A program made the position numbers and the translations under genes. Below the pieces are notes generated by a model that did no database searches, was not told the origin of the DNA, and was given only the letters and a program-made list of their open reading frames with translations. Of a stretch of DNA of 64,000 bases, positions 35,682 through 44,627 are shown in pieces (positions within the stretch are counted from its first letter, which is position 1; every line of letters starts with the position of its first letter). This DNA is from Hydrotalea sandarakina (GTDB taxonomy: Bacteria > Bacteroidota > Bacteroidia > Chitinophagales > Chitinophagaceae), in contig NZ_QKZV01000004.1 in NCBI RefSeq assembly GCF_003254115.1, positions 62,001-126,000 on the forward strand. Direction: 5' to 3'.

Positions 35682-38441
35682 TTATTCAGGTTCAAATCCT
35701 AACATAAAGGTAAATCTAGAAATATCCTTAAGGCTTGCACCCGGTGTATAACGGTCTAAACCAATACCATAGTCAAATCCTAACAATCCAAACATGGGTA
35801 AGAAGAAACGCATACCCACACCAACTGAACGACGCAACTGGAATGGATTATAATATTTCAAATCGTACCAACCATTGGCAGCTTCGAAGAACGATTCGGC
35901 GTAAATAGTACTACTTGGATTTAAACTTAACGGATAACGCAACTCGGCCGTATACTTGTTAAACATGGTAAAGTATTGGCTTGCCCCGGTTTGGTCGGGA
36001 TTAATGCGAGGGTTAGAACTTTCATAAACCGGGTAACCACGTTGCGAAATGATGTCGTATCCAATTAATGCATATTGGTTGCTTAAACCGGCATCACCCA
36101 ACTGAAAACGTTCGAACGGCGAAATTTGTAATTGCGGGTTGTAACGGCCCAAAAATCCAAACTTAGCCGCCAACTTCAACACAAACATTTTGTTGTGGTC
36201 TTCGCCGGTACCCTTACTTAAAGGCACGTACCATTCTCCGTTAAAACGCCATTTATGGTATTCAATAAAATTATATGGATCGTTTTGATAAACAACGGAT
36301 GGGTTAAATAACGAATAAGGTGGTGTTACTGCTAAGCTGGCCAAGAAGGTTGAACCCGAAGTTGGGAACATGGGTTGGTTAACCGATGAACGTTGCAATG
36401 CCACTTTAAAGTTAAAGTTGTTGGAAATACCATTATTAAACAAAGTACCATCGCGCAGTTTTAACTGTTGGCTTATGGCATAGTTTACCAATTGATAACG
36501 CGTATAGTTCACGGAAAATGAAAGTGAAAAATAGTCGTCGGGCCAAGTTAGCTGTTTACTATAGGCAACAGAGGCACCGGTTGTTTTTAAGAATGAACGT
36601 CCTGCAGCTGCAGCAGTATAAGTTCCGGTAAGCGGATCGTAGGCATTGGCAAACTTGGTATCATAGATAGAAAACGTTAGCGCATTGCGTTTTTTACCAC
36701 CTACCCAAGGTTCCGTAAATGAAAAGTTATACGAACGGAATGCACGACCATTACTTTGCACCCTAAAGCTAAGCTTTTGACCATCACCCATGGGTAAAGG
36801 ATCCCAAGCTTTTTTGCTGAAAATATTTTTAATTGAGAAGTTATTGAAAGAAACACCCACGGTACCGGTTAACCCAATGGCACCACCCCAACCGGCACTT
36901 AACTCTAGCTGGTCGCTCGATTTTTCTTCTAAAGTATAATTTATATCAACTGTTCCATCATCGGGATTGGGTACAGGGTTAATTCCAATTTTTTCCTGGT
37001 TAAAATAATTTAACTGGGCAATTTCACGCTGAGAACGAATTAAATCGGCACGGCTGAATTTTTCACCCGGAATGGTACGCAATTCCCTGCGTATTACATA
37101 TTCCTTCGTTTTATCGTTTCCTGCTATACGTACATTTTTAATAGTAGCCTGCGGACCTTCTACCATTCTAATTTCATAATCAATAGTGTCGTTATAAACA
37201 GCAGTTTCAACCGGGTCGGCACGGAAAAACAAATAACCATTATCCAAATACAAGCTGCTAATATCAGCACTACCATCGGGTACACCACCACCTTTACCCA
37301 AGCGCTTGTTTAAAATTTCCATGTTATAGGTATCCCCTTTTTTAATACCCAGAATTACCGATAAAATTGAATCGGAATAAATGGTATTCCCTCTCCAGGA
37401 AATATTACCGAAATAATATTTATGCCCTTCACTTACCTGAATATCAATATCTAAATTGCCTTTTGAGTTTTTAAACACTTGGTCGCGGGTAATTTGCGCA
37501 TCGCGATAGCCAATAGAGTTATAATAATCTATAATGGCATCCTTATCCTCATTATACTTTTTTTCGTTGAATTTGGCAGAAACAAATGGCTTTATGCGGA
37601 TGTAGGGTGAAAGTACTTTACGCGTATCGGTAAAATTCAGGAAACCCTTATCGTGCATGTATTGTTGAAAAGTATAGGGTTTGGGTTTAATGAATCCACT
37701 GGTATCAATAGAAGGATATAATGTAAAATGCCCTTTTTCTTTAGTTCCTTTCATTTGTTGCTTCAGTTTAGAAGCATCAACATTTTCATTACCGGCAAAA
37801 TAAATATCACTAATCTTTATTTTCCCGCCGCGGTCAACTATAAATACCAAATCCATAGAATTAGAGCGGGTTGAATCTTTAATTTCCTGGATGGTTACAT
37901 GGGCGTTTTGATATCCTTTATCAAAAAAATATTTTCTGATGGCTTCAGAAGCCGTACGTTTCATGTTTTCGGTAACCACTCTTCCGGGCACTAAACCTGT
38001 TTTAGAGTTCAAATCGTCAATAGCACCTTTGCCAATACCTTTAAAATAAAATTTAGATAAGCGAGGGCGCTCAGTTACATTAATTTCAATGTCTATATTA
38101 GTGCCATGCAGTTTGGTAATATAAATTTCAACGTCAGAAAAATAGTTTTGACTCCATAACTTATTAATAGCACGGGAAAAATTGTCGCCTCCGGGAATTA
38201 CAACCTCATCGCCCACATTTAAACCGGATATGGAAATAAGCAAATTTTCATCGAAATACTTGTTACCGGTAACTTTTATGGATTCAATTTTATATTTTTT
38301 GGGTGTTTTTTGATTGAAAATATTAATCAAATCGGCGTCTATAGATGTAATGGTAGTATCAGCCTTTTGTTGGGCAAATACAGACAGGTGAAAGCAACTA
38401 AGAAAAAAAGCAAGTGTCAAAAGCTTAAGCGTTTTCTGCAT
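35682..38441 (-). CDS. bamA: outer membrane protein assembly factor BamA
   Basis: Essential insertase for outer-membrane beta-barrels. With the start at ATG 38441 the product has 919 residues and a clean signal peptide (MQKTLKLLTLAFFLSCFHLS..., ending VFAQ). An in-frame ATG at 38516 would add 25 residues before it and is less likely. Five POTRA domains (about 30-430) precede the 16-stranded barrel, which ends in the C-terminal FTFMLGFEPE. FNNFSIKNIF and SFTEPWVGGKK mark the start of the barrel, and RGY (in QRGYPVY) is the conserved loop-6 VRGF/Y-like region. Neighbours are uppS upstream and two ompH genes downstream. Confidence 0.95.
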   Translation of the reverse strand: MQKTLKLLTLAFFLSCFHLSVFAQQKADTTITSIDADLINIFNQKTPKKYKIESIKVTGNKYFDENLLISISGLNVGDEVVIPGGDNFSRAINKLWSQNYFSDVEIYITKLHGTNIDIEINVTERPRLSKFYFKGIGKGAIDDLNSKTGLVPGRVVTENMKRTASEAIRKYFFDKGYQNAHVTIQEIKDSTRSNSMDLVFIVDRGGKIKISDIYFAGNENVDASKLKQQMKGTKEKGHFTLYPSIDTSGFIKPKPYTFQQYMHDKGFLNFTDTRKVLSPYIRIKPFVSAKFNEKKYNEDKDAIIDYYNSIGYRDAQITRDQVFKNSKGNLDIDIQVSEGHKYYFGNISWRGNTIYSDSILSVILGIKKGDTYNMEILNKRLGKGGGVPDGSADISSLYLDNGYLFFRADPVETAVYNDTIDYEIRMVEGPQATIKNVRIAGNDKTKEYVIRRELRTIPGEKFSRADLIRSQREIAQLNYFNQEKIGINPVPNPDDGTVDINYTLEEKSSDQLELSAGWGGAIGLTGTVGVSFNNFSIKNIFSKKAWDPLPMGDGQKLSFRVQSNGRAFRSYNFSFTEPWVGGKKRNALTFSIYDTKFANAYDPLTGTYTAAAAGRSFLKTTGASVAYSKQLTWPDDYFSLSFSVNYTRYQLVNYAISQQLKLRDGTLFNNGISNNFNFKVALQRSSVNQPMFPTSGSTFLASLAVTPPYSLFNPSVVYQNDPYNFIEYHKWRFNGEWYVPLSKGTGEDHNKMFVLKLAAKFGFLGRYNPQLQISPFERFQLGDAGLSNQYALIGYDIISQRGYPVYESSNPRINPDQTGASQYFTMFNKYTAELRYPLSLNPSSTIYAESFFEAANGWYDLKYYNPFQLRRSVGVGMRFFLPMFGLLGFDYGIGLDRYTPGASLKDISRFTFMLGFEPE

Positions 38442-38601
38442 CCGAATAGGGTTTTTTGGTATGGTTGCCGATCTATTGTACCATAAAAAAGTAGCATTAG
38501 ACAGTTGTTTCAGCATATATTAATTGGAGCAAATTAAAGGGAATAATTGTAAGTGTTTGTTAAATTGACCGTAAAATTTATGGGTAAAGTGCATGAAAAT
38601 A

Positions 38602-39363
38602 TTATTTGTGTAATTCTTCCGCTTTAATTTGTTGGCTAATTTTTCCAAAACGGCGTTCCCTATTTTGAAAATCAATAATAGCTTCATATAAGTTTTCTTT
38701 TCTAAAGTCGGGCCAACGGGTATTGGTAAAATATAATTCAGCATAAGCCAACTGGTATAATAAAAAGTTGCTAATTCTGTATTCGCCACTGGTTCGAATC
38801 ATTAATTCGGGATCGGGTAAATTACTGGTGCTTAAATATTGTTGTAGGGTATCTTGTGTAATAGTTTCCGGTTCAATTTTACCCGCTTTTACATCTTTAG
38901 CAATGTTTTTAACGGCATTCACCAATTCCCAGCGACTGCTATAACTTAAAGCCATAACCAGGTTAAGACCGGTGTTGGCAGCGGTAAGGTCAAGTGCTTC
39001 CTGCAAAGCGGTGCGAGCAAAATCGGGCAACATGCTTAATTCGCCAATTACATGCAAACGAATATTGTTTTTACAAAGAGTGGGCACTTCTTTACGAATG
39101 GTTTCAACCAATAAGGTCATTAAGCCTTCTACTTCCGGTTGTGGTCTATCCCAATTTTCTGTACTAAAAGCATAAAGAGTAAGATATTCAATACCCAATT
39201 CCGCACAACCTTCTACAATATTGCGAACACTTTCAACCCCATGAAAATGACCATACAAGCGCTCCTGGCCTTTTTCTTCGGCCCAACGCCCGTTTCCATC
39301 CATAATTATGGCAATATGGCGGGGTAATTTAGCTTTATCAATTTGTTGCAGCAAAGCAGGCAT
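38602..39363 (-). CDS. uppS: isoprenyl transferase (undecaprenyl diphosphate synthase)
   Basis: Condenses farnesyl diphosphate with isopentenyl diphosphates to make the C55 lipid carrier for peptidoglycan and O-antigen. The 253-residue cis-prenyltransferase has PRHIAIIMDGNGRWAEEKG with the catalytic Asp22, GVESVRNIVEGCAELGIEYLTLYAFSTENW, and the C-terminal ELMIRTSGEYRISNFLLYQLAYAELYF. It has its own well-formed promoter (39390-39419) and is followed by bamA after 160 bp. Confidence 0.96.
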   Translation of the reverse strand: MPALLQQIDKAKLPRHIAIIMDGNGRWAEEKGQERLYGHFHGVESVRNIVEGCAELGIEYLTLYAFSTENWDRPQPEVEGLMTLLVETIRKEVPTLCKNNIRLHVIGELSMLPDFARTALQEALDLTAANTGLNLVMALSYSSRWELVNAVKNIAKDVKAGKIEPETITQDTLQQYLSTSNLPDPELMIRTSGEYRISNFLLYQLAYAELYFTNTRWPDFRKENLYEAIIDFQNRERRFGKISQQIKAEELHK

Positions 39364-39389
39364 GACACACCTTTTACAATTTGTAGCGG

Positions 39390-39419
39390 CAAATGTATGG
39401 AAAGCAATGGTATTGCAAA
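39390..39419 (-). promoter_or_regulatory. promoter of uppS and probably the bamA-ompH genes
   Basis: On the minus strand TTTG (39419-39416), an 18-bp spacer and TACATTTG (39397-39390) match the Bacteroidota consensus. The predicted start near 39385 is about 20 nt before the uppS ATG. It splits the cluster into a nadK-DUF6089 part and a uppS-bamA-ompH part. Confidence 0.7.
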
Positions 39420-39521
39420 TAAAAATATGGTGCGCCGATTAATGTTTTTGTATTTGCCGGCTCTTAGTTTAAATTTTCAGCAAATTTTAATTTTATCCGG
39501 TTCACCGCAAGCATTAAAATT

Positions 39522-40373
39522 TTAATGCGTAGGGCATTTATACGATTGAATATTGAAAGATATGCCTATTTGCAATGAAACATAAGAGTCGTTTTTTAAA
39601 CTGGTGCCACGCTGGCGACCTTTTATGCCAATAACTGTTCCGGTTTCATAGCTGCGATCTTGCAATAAAAACCAAGTGGTAGGATTTCCATTGGCATCTA
39701 CCGCCGGAAAAGCATCGGGTGCATATGTAGTACTAACATCGTCAATATAGTCGGTAGAGGTAAATCTGTAGGTTACTTCTGCAAACACATTCATTTTTTC
39801 ATTTAAGGCATATTTGGCACCAATACCAAAAGGCACACACAAGGCAGTAGTACCATATTGTTTACGATTAGGGTAAAGAGGGCTTCCTTGACCTTCAGTA
39901 CCTAATGGGCGTAAATAAACTTTTGTTCCGTTTAAATAGGTGTAAGGATTATAAGAAAATATGCCAACACCTAAACTTACATAAGGCGTAAAACTATATT
40001 CTGGCACACCGGGAATGAATTTGAAGAAGTTAAAATCGCCACTTATAGCCATTTCCCAAATGTCGGTATTAAAACTAAGGTTACGGCGGCGTTGAAATGG
40101 GTTATCACTATACTTATCGGAATAACCTAAAAACAAGTAGTTACCCGAAAGACGAACCCCAACGTAATTATTAATTTGTTTGCGATAGAATAAGCCTGCT
40201 GCAAATTTGGGTTTGTTTAATTTACCGGTAGGATTTAAATCGCCGAAATAATGATCTAAGCCAATTGATGCACCAAATTCCCCGTCATGCACGAAGCTAT
40301 CATATAATTGAGCTTGTACAGGCAGGGCGAAGAGTATAAATAAGGCAAATAGCAGCCAATATCTTTTTATCAT
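39522..40373 (-). CDS. DUF6089-type outer membrane beta-barrel protein
   Basis: A 283-residue protein with a signal peptide (ending PVQAQ), then GEFGASIGLDHYFGDLNPTGK and alternating strands typical of an eight-stranded porin-like barrel (AAGLFYRKQINNYVGVRLSG; VPFGIGAKYALNEKMNVFAE). It ends SLQIGISFNIQSYKCPTH. Its position between nadK and uppS is a conserved Bacteroidota arrangement for DUF6089 proteins. Function is unproven; a part in outer-membrane assembly is inferred from neighbours only. The stop codon lies within an 18-bp palindrome (39511-39528). Confidence 0.8.
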   Translation of the reverse strand: MIKRYWLLFALFILFALPVQAQLYDSFVHDGEFGASIGLDHYFGDLNPTGKLNKPKFAAGLFYRKQINNYVGVRLSGNYLFLGYSDKYSDNPFQRRRNLSFNTDIWEMAISGDFNFFKFIPGVPEYSFTPYVSLGVGIFSYNPYTYLNGTKVYLRPLGTEGQGSPLYPNRKQYGTTALCVPFGIGAKYALNEKMNVFAEVTYRFTSTDYIDDVSTTYAPDAFPAVDANGNPTTWFLLQDRSYETGTVIGIKGRQRGTSLKNDSYVSLQIGISFNIQSYKCPTH

Positions 40374-40447
40374 TACATGGTGGTATTTCCGGATGTAAAT
40401 ATAGGTGCAAAGTATTTCATTTTATCATAAAATAACTTTATCAACTG

Positions 40448-41326
40448 TTAATTTCTTTTATCAAGCCCCCAAGTAAGCTTGTTATGCAGGGTTGAAAGGA
40501 AACTGTTTTCATTTAAACGAATCAGGTTTACATAAAACTTTTCCTTACGTATGGCTATTTGTGTGTTAATGTCAACAATTTCTTTGCGGGCATCTAAAGC
40601 ACAAATAAATTGATCGGTTCTGCCTTCTACTTCAAATGAAATTACGCTGGTATCGGCTACCACTATGGGACGAACATTTAAATTATGCGGCGCAACAGAG
40701 GTAATAACAAAGCTGGGCGAATCGGGATATAAAATAGGCCCATTACAACTCATGTTGTAGCCTGTTGAACCGGTAGGTGTTGCAATAATTAAACCATCGG
40801 CCCAATAAGTATTTAAAAATTCACCGTTTAAATAAGTATGAATTTTAATCATTGGCGAAGTATCGCGTTTATGAATGGAAAATTCATTTAAGGCAAAGGG
40901 TGCATTATTGAACAGTGGCACATTGGCATCAATATGCAATAAACTTCTTTTATCTACCACAAATGTTCTGTTCAGCAAGGCATCAACTGCACTTAATAAA
41001 TCATCGGGACCGATACTGGCCAAAAAGCCCAAACGACCAAAATTAATGCCCAATATGGGGATATTGGTATTTCTTATTAATGTTACTGCATCCAACATGG
41101 TGCCATCGCCCCCTAAACTAATGAGACATTCTACTTCCGGGTCAAAATCATCGGCGCTTTCAAAGGCAGCAATGTGTTTCAGCAAATCGTCAGGCAAATT
41201 AATTCTATTCATTAATGGGCGGTAAATTAATATGCCGATTTTATGTTGCACCAACAGTTGAACCAATTGCTGCAGAGGATTACCCTGCTCAATATCTAAA
41301 CCACGGCTATAAATAGCTACTTTCAT
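40448..41326 (-). CDS. nadK: NAD kinase
   Basis: Phosphorylates NAD to NADP. The 292-residue cytosolic enzyme has the GGDGT motif at residues 72-76, NFGRLGFLA, FALNEFSIHKRD with the NE/D substrate motif, and the glycine-rich GSTGYNMSCNGPILYPD. Length is normal. It is the first gene of a unit with DUF6089 (74-bp gap). Its 112-bp upstream gap from the preceding barrel gene holds two interlocked inverted repeats that look like a regulatory RNA element. Confidence 0.96.
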   Translation of the reverse strand: MKVAIYSRGLDIEQGNPLQQLVQLLVQHKIGILIYRPLMNRINLPDDLLKHIAAFESADDFDPEVECLISLGGDGTMLDAVTLIRNTNIPILGINFGRLGFLASIGPDDLLSAVDALLNRTFVVDKRSLLHIDANVPLFNNAPFALNEFSIHKRDTSPMIKIHTYLNGEFLNTYWADGLIIATPTGSTGYNMSCNGPILYPDSPSFVITSVAPHNLNVRPIVVADTSVISFEVEGRTDQFICALDARKEIVDINTQIAIRKEKFYVNLIRLNENSFLSTLHNKLTWGLDKRN

Positions 41327-41343
41327 GTGTAATTAATTTGTAA

Positions 41344-41397
41344 TAGCAATTTTGCGTACACTTTTACAGATTGCTACTTAAACGCTTTGTGTACGCA
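41344..41397 (-). promoter_or_regulatory. pseudoknot-topology element in the nadK leader
   Basis: Two perfect inverted repeats interlock. TAGCAAT (41344-41350) pairs with ATTGCTA (41370-41376), and TGCGTACAC... GTGTACGCA (41353-41361 with 41389-41397; 9 bp) encloses one arm of the first. The order A-B-A'-B' is that of an H-type pseudoknot or of two alternative hairpins. The element ends 18 nt before the nadK ATG. No T-run follows, so it is not a terminator. Confidence 0.5.
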
Positions 41398-41438
41398 TTT
41401 TGATATACCCAATTGGTTTTAAATTTTGATTTACGTTT

Positions 41439-42833
41439 TTAAAAACCATTATTAGCATGCAAATATAGCCCTTTGCCCCCGAGTTGATTAAAGCTATATT
41501 CCAGTCGAAAAACAAAATCGTAAATGGACACAATATCTAACCCAAAACCCCATGTGTGCAGCAATTTATTGTTCAACAAATTGTTGTTAATGTATGGGTT
41601 GTAAGCATAACCAACATCTGTATAAATTTTGGCATAAAAACGAAATGGAATTTTATCGTGGGTTTTGCTTTTAATCGGGTTTTTAAAAATGTATTTTAAA
41701 AACTGGTGATTTAATGAAAAATGTGCTAAGCCCCCCGCCATTCCATCGGCCACATAATATTCAAGCCCGGGCATTTGGTAACTGCCATAACCTAATAAAG
41801 CCTGACTAAAAAAATAAGGATTGTAGGGGAATTTAATGGTGGCAGAAGCATCGGCCACTATAAAAGTTTTGGGCAAAATAGGTTTTGCAAACAATCCATA
41901 TAAACCCACTTGCCACATGTTGGTGGTTTTGTCAATGCCCCGTTTATATAAGCTGGCTTGTGCCTGCCATCCCTTGCTGGGATAAACATTGTAATCTGTA
42001 TTAAAATATTGATACAAGTAAGTAAAATCAATGTATTTAACCTGAGTTGCGCCATTAGGAAAGAACATTGGGTTTAAAGCTGCAACAGTGTCTGCTATGT
42101 TATCACTATCATATGAAACCCGAAAATAATGCCGTTGAAACTGATCGGGACGGTAGGAGTACGTGGCATCTACTCTATAAAATGTTCGGGCATAATTATT
42201 ATCGTTTTTAAAAAACAATTGCTGGTTGGTTAAACTGGTAGCATAATTAATTTCGCGTTGGTTGGAATAGCCAAAGCCAACATTAATGCCTTGTTTCAAG
42301 CTTTTATCAAAAAAAGGTAAGTTATAACGCAGTGCCACTTGTTGGTTATAACCATTGATTAACCAAATATTTAAATTATCGTTTTGCCCGGTAAAATTGT
42401 TGTAATTAAACTTTATACCATAATTCACCCTACTTAAACTTCGGTTTTGTTGCACCCACCATTCATTGAAGTTTCTATCAACTAATCTAAAATAAGGCAA
42501 GGGTAAAAAATACAGCCGTTCTTTTACCCGAATATGAATAAAGGCAACATTGCCTTGCAGTCTATCTACATAAACACTATCATCAACAAACAAACCGGTG
42601 TTATAAATTAATTGTTTCGATTCAATTAATTTTTGAGACAATTGGTCTGGTGTAACGCGGTCACCTTTTTTTAAAGTAGCTTCTCGTAATATGATGTAGT
42701 CTTTGGTTTTTTTATTCCCAAAAATGGAAATACCGCCAATAATGTATTCAATAGGTTGTTGTAAGGAGTCAGAAATTTGTGCCTGCGTAGGTAAACAACT
42801 GCATAATAAAATTACAAGGCACCAATAGCGCAT
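41439..42833 (-). CDS. BamA/TamA family outer membrane protein with one POTRA-like domain
   Basis: A 464-residue secreted protein with a signal peptide (ending PTQAQ). One POTRA-like domain (about 27-105; EYIIGGISIFGNKKTKDYIILREATLKKGD) is followed by a C-terminal beta-barrel (about 115-464) with strands such as NYGIKFNYNNFTGQND and QGINVGFGYSNQREINY. The C-terminus reads FVFRLEYSFNQLGGKGLYLH and ends in Phe. It is about half the size of BamA, with one POTRA-like domain instead of five, so it is a paralogue probably in the TamA/Omp85 superfamily. Substrate and partners are unknown. It lies in the same cluster as bamA, between a CBS protein and nadK. Confidence 0.82.
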   Translation of the reverse strand: MRYWCLVILLCSCLPTQAQISDSLQQPIEYIIGGISIFGNKKTKDYIILREATLKKGDRVTPDQLSQKLIESKQLIYNTGLFVDDSVYVDRLQGNVAFIHIRVKERLYFLPLPYFRLVDRNFNEWWVQQNRSLSRVNYGIKFNYNNFTGQNDNLNIWLINGYNQQVALRYNLPFFDKSLKQGINVGFGYSNQREINYATSLTNQQLFFKNDNNYARTFYRVDATYSYRPDQFQRHYFRVSYDSDNIADTVAALNPMFFPNGATQVKYIDFTYLYQYFNTDYNVYPSKGWQAQASLYKRGIDKTTNMWQVGLYGLFAKPILPKTFIVADASATIKFPYNPYFFSQALLGYGSYQMPGLEYYVADGMAGGLAHFSLNHQFLKYIFKNPIKSKTHDKIPFRFYAKIYTDVGYAYNPYINNNLLNNKLLHTWGFGLDIVSIYDFVFRLEYSFNQLGGKGLYLHANNGF

Positions 42834-42956
42834 AATAGCAAAAAATGTGATTTTTGGGCGGTAAAAGTAAGGTTTAACTGCTATTTGTTGGAAAACGCAG
42901 GAAAAATTAACAACAAGGGGGCACCGTTCAGTTTTAAATGAATGCAGAAAGGATGC

Positions 42957-43616
42957 CTAAACATTTAAATAATTCATTAGGTTGTTGTAATTATCCTTCA
43001 GCTCATTTGTGTACCATTCATCGCCTAAATAATACAGCACATTGTATTCATAGCGTTGAAATGTAGCTACCACATCACTTATTTCCGTTTTGTTTATTTT
43101 AATGATAACATCTAATAACCCGTTGTTGCTATTGATGCTAGAGTTTAACTGCGTAATAAATGCATCATTTGTTTCTACCAAGCGATTAATTTCCCCGAAA
43201 GAATACTCTTTTCGTTCCATTTGCAAAACGATGGTTCCTCCTGGTAGTTCAATGCCGGTATAATGTGCGGTAGCCCGCAGCAAATCATTTGCTGTTACAA
43301 TTCCATCTAAAATATTTTCAGGTGTTACCACCGGAACCAATGTAAGATGGTTTAAAGCAGCAAGTTTTACGGCGGTAAAAATAAAGTCGGTATTTAAAAC
43401 AGCTACCGGAATAAATTCATCAATTAATTCAGAAAGTGATGCTTCTTCGGATACAGACGCTAAAGCATCTCTATTCAAAATACCAACAAAAGTGCCATTG
43501 GTACAAACAGGCCAATGTTCAACAAAATAATCTTCCATTAAAACAATAGCTTGTTTAGCCGTATCGGTTAATTGCAGAATGGGATAATATGTGCGTTTAT
43601 ATTCCTGAACCAACAT
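42957..43616 (-). CDS. CBS-domain protein
   Basis: A 219-residue cytosolic protein with a tandem CBS pair (about 10-125: VLMEDYFVEHWPVCTNGTFVGILNRDALA and LAALNHLTLVPVVTPENILDGIVTANDLL). An ACT-like C-terminal part follows (about 130-205; GGTIVLQMERKEYSFGEINRLVETND). CBS pairs commonly bind adenine nucleotides and regulate linked activities. CBS-ACT proteins next to nadK occur across Bacteroidota. No enzyme domain is present, so it is probably a regulator or sensor. It lies 35 bp after the alpha/beta hydrolase gene. Confidence 0.82.
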   Translation of the reverse strand: MLVQEYKRTYYPILQLTDTAKQAIVLMEDYFVEHWPVCTNGTFVGILNRDALASVSEEASLSELIDEFIPVAVLNTDFIFTAVKLAALNHLTLVPVVTPENILDGIVTANDLLRATAHYTGIELPGGTIVLQMERKEYSFGEINRLVETNDAFITQLNSSINSNNGLLDVIIKINKTEISDVVATFQRYEYNVLYYLGDEWYTNELKDNYNNLMNYLNV

Positions 43617-43651
43617 ACCGATTCATTTAACTAAAAAAGCCATTTTTGAAA

Positions 43652-44431
43652 CTAACGTATTGGAGCCGCAGATTGTTTTGTTTTAGCTAAAAAAGCCTCT
43701 AATATTTTATTGAATTCATCGGGCACTTCCATCATTGGTGCATGTCCGCATTTATCAATAAAATGCAATTCACTATTGGGTATCAGCTTATTGAATTCCT
43801 GGCCCACAAACGGAGGAGTAATGGTGTCATTATTACCCCAAATAAGTAAAGTGGGTTGTTTAATTTGGTTCAATTCTTCGCCTAAATTGCTTCTAATGGC
43901 ACTTTTAGCCAATGCAATAATTTTAATAACTTTTAACCGGTTATTGGTAATTTCAAACACTTCATCAACCAATTCTTTGGTTGCCATTGCCGGATCGTAA
44001 AAAGTTAGCTCCGTTTTTTTCCTAATATATTCGTAATCGCCACGTTTGGGATAGCTATCGCCCATACCATTTTCAAAAAGTCCTGAACTTCCTGTAAGGG
44101 TTAAGGTTTTAATTTTTTCGGGATGTTTTAAAATATGCACTAAGGCAACGTGGCCACCTAATGAATTTCCTAAAAGATTAATGTTTTCATAACCACGCAT
44201 TTCAATAAACTTATGAACAAATTTTGCTAAGCCATGAACGGTGGTATGAAAAATATCAAGTTCAAATAGGGGTAAAATGGGTACAATAACCTTATGGGTT
44301 TTGCGAAAGTGCTCAACTAAATCGGAAAAATTACTTAACGCCCCAAAAAGGCCATGTAGTAATAGTAATGGTTCACCCTCGCCTTCTTCGAGAAACTTAA
44401 ACTTTTCTATTTGATGTAATTGGTACTTCAT
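43652..44431 (-). CDS. alpha/beta hydrolase
   Basis: A 259-residue alpha/beta-hydrolase-fold enzyme. The oxyanion region is LLLHGLFGALSNF (from about residue 23), and the nucleophile elbow is LLGNSLGGHVAL with Ser90. The acid is in LLIWGNNDTITPP and the base His in DKCGHAPMMEVP. There is no signal peptide. I chose ATG 44431; a TTG 18 bp upstream would add six residues. Substrate is not predictable from sequence. It precedes the CBS gene (35 bp) in the same orientation; a 196-bp AT-rich gap separates it from cvpA. Confidence 0.87.
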   Translation of the reverse strand: MKYQLHQIEKFKFLEEGEGEPLLLLHGLFGALSNFSDLVEHFRKTHKVIVPILPLFELDIFHTTVHGLAKFVHKFIEMRGYENINLLGNSLGGHVALVHILKHPEKIKTLTLTGSSGLFENGMGDSYPKRGDYEYIRKKTELTFYDPAMATKELVDEVFEITNNRLKVIKIIALAKSAIRSNLGEELNQIKQPTLLIWGNNDTITPPFVGQEFNKLIPNSELHFIDKCGHAPMMEVPDEFNKILEAFLAKTKQSAAPIR

Positions 44432-44627
44432 GTTGCTTTTCTTAACCAAATGCTACTACGTGTTTATTTACAAATAAAAGCAAATTATATGGAAAAAACC
44501 AAGTTTAGCGGTTTTGAATGCCGTTTTTTGCTGATAATTATTCAGCTAAGTTATTGTATTCCTATTGGTATTGTGCAGTTTACAAAATTTAATTGAAAAA
44601 GTTTGAGAAAACCTGACTAATTACCAC

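Noticed and set aside
38442-38516. N-terminal extension of BamA from ATG 38516
   Set aside because: The extension precedes a complete signal peptide starting at ATG 38441, so the shorter form is more likely.
38785-38815. tRNA-like GGTTCGAATC sequence
   Set aside because: It is coding sequence of uppS; no acceptor stem or cloverleaf can be drawn around it. No tRNA gene was recognised anywhere in the window.
39511-39528. 18-bp palindrome GCATTAAAATTTTAATGC
   Set aside because: It overlaps the DUF6089 stop codon and is largely an A/T tract. No T-run on the minus strand; likely incidental or a weak transcript end.
40419-40433. ATTTTAT-C-ATAAAAT repeat before DUF6089
   Set aside because: Entirely A/T apart from the centre; expected by chance in AT-rich spacers.
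44530-44546. Small inverted repeat GCTGA-N7-TCAGC in the cvpA/hydrolase gap
   Set aside because: Only 5 bp, and in the direction of transcription it is followed by A rather than T residues, so it is not a terminator.
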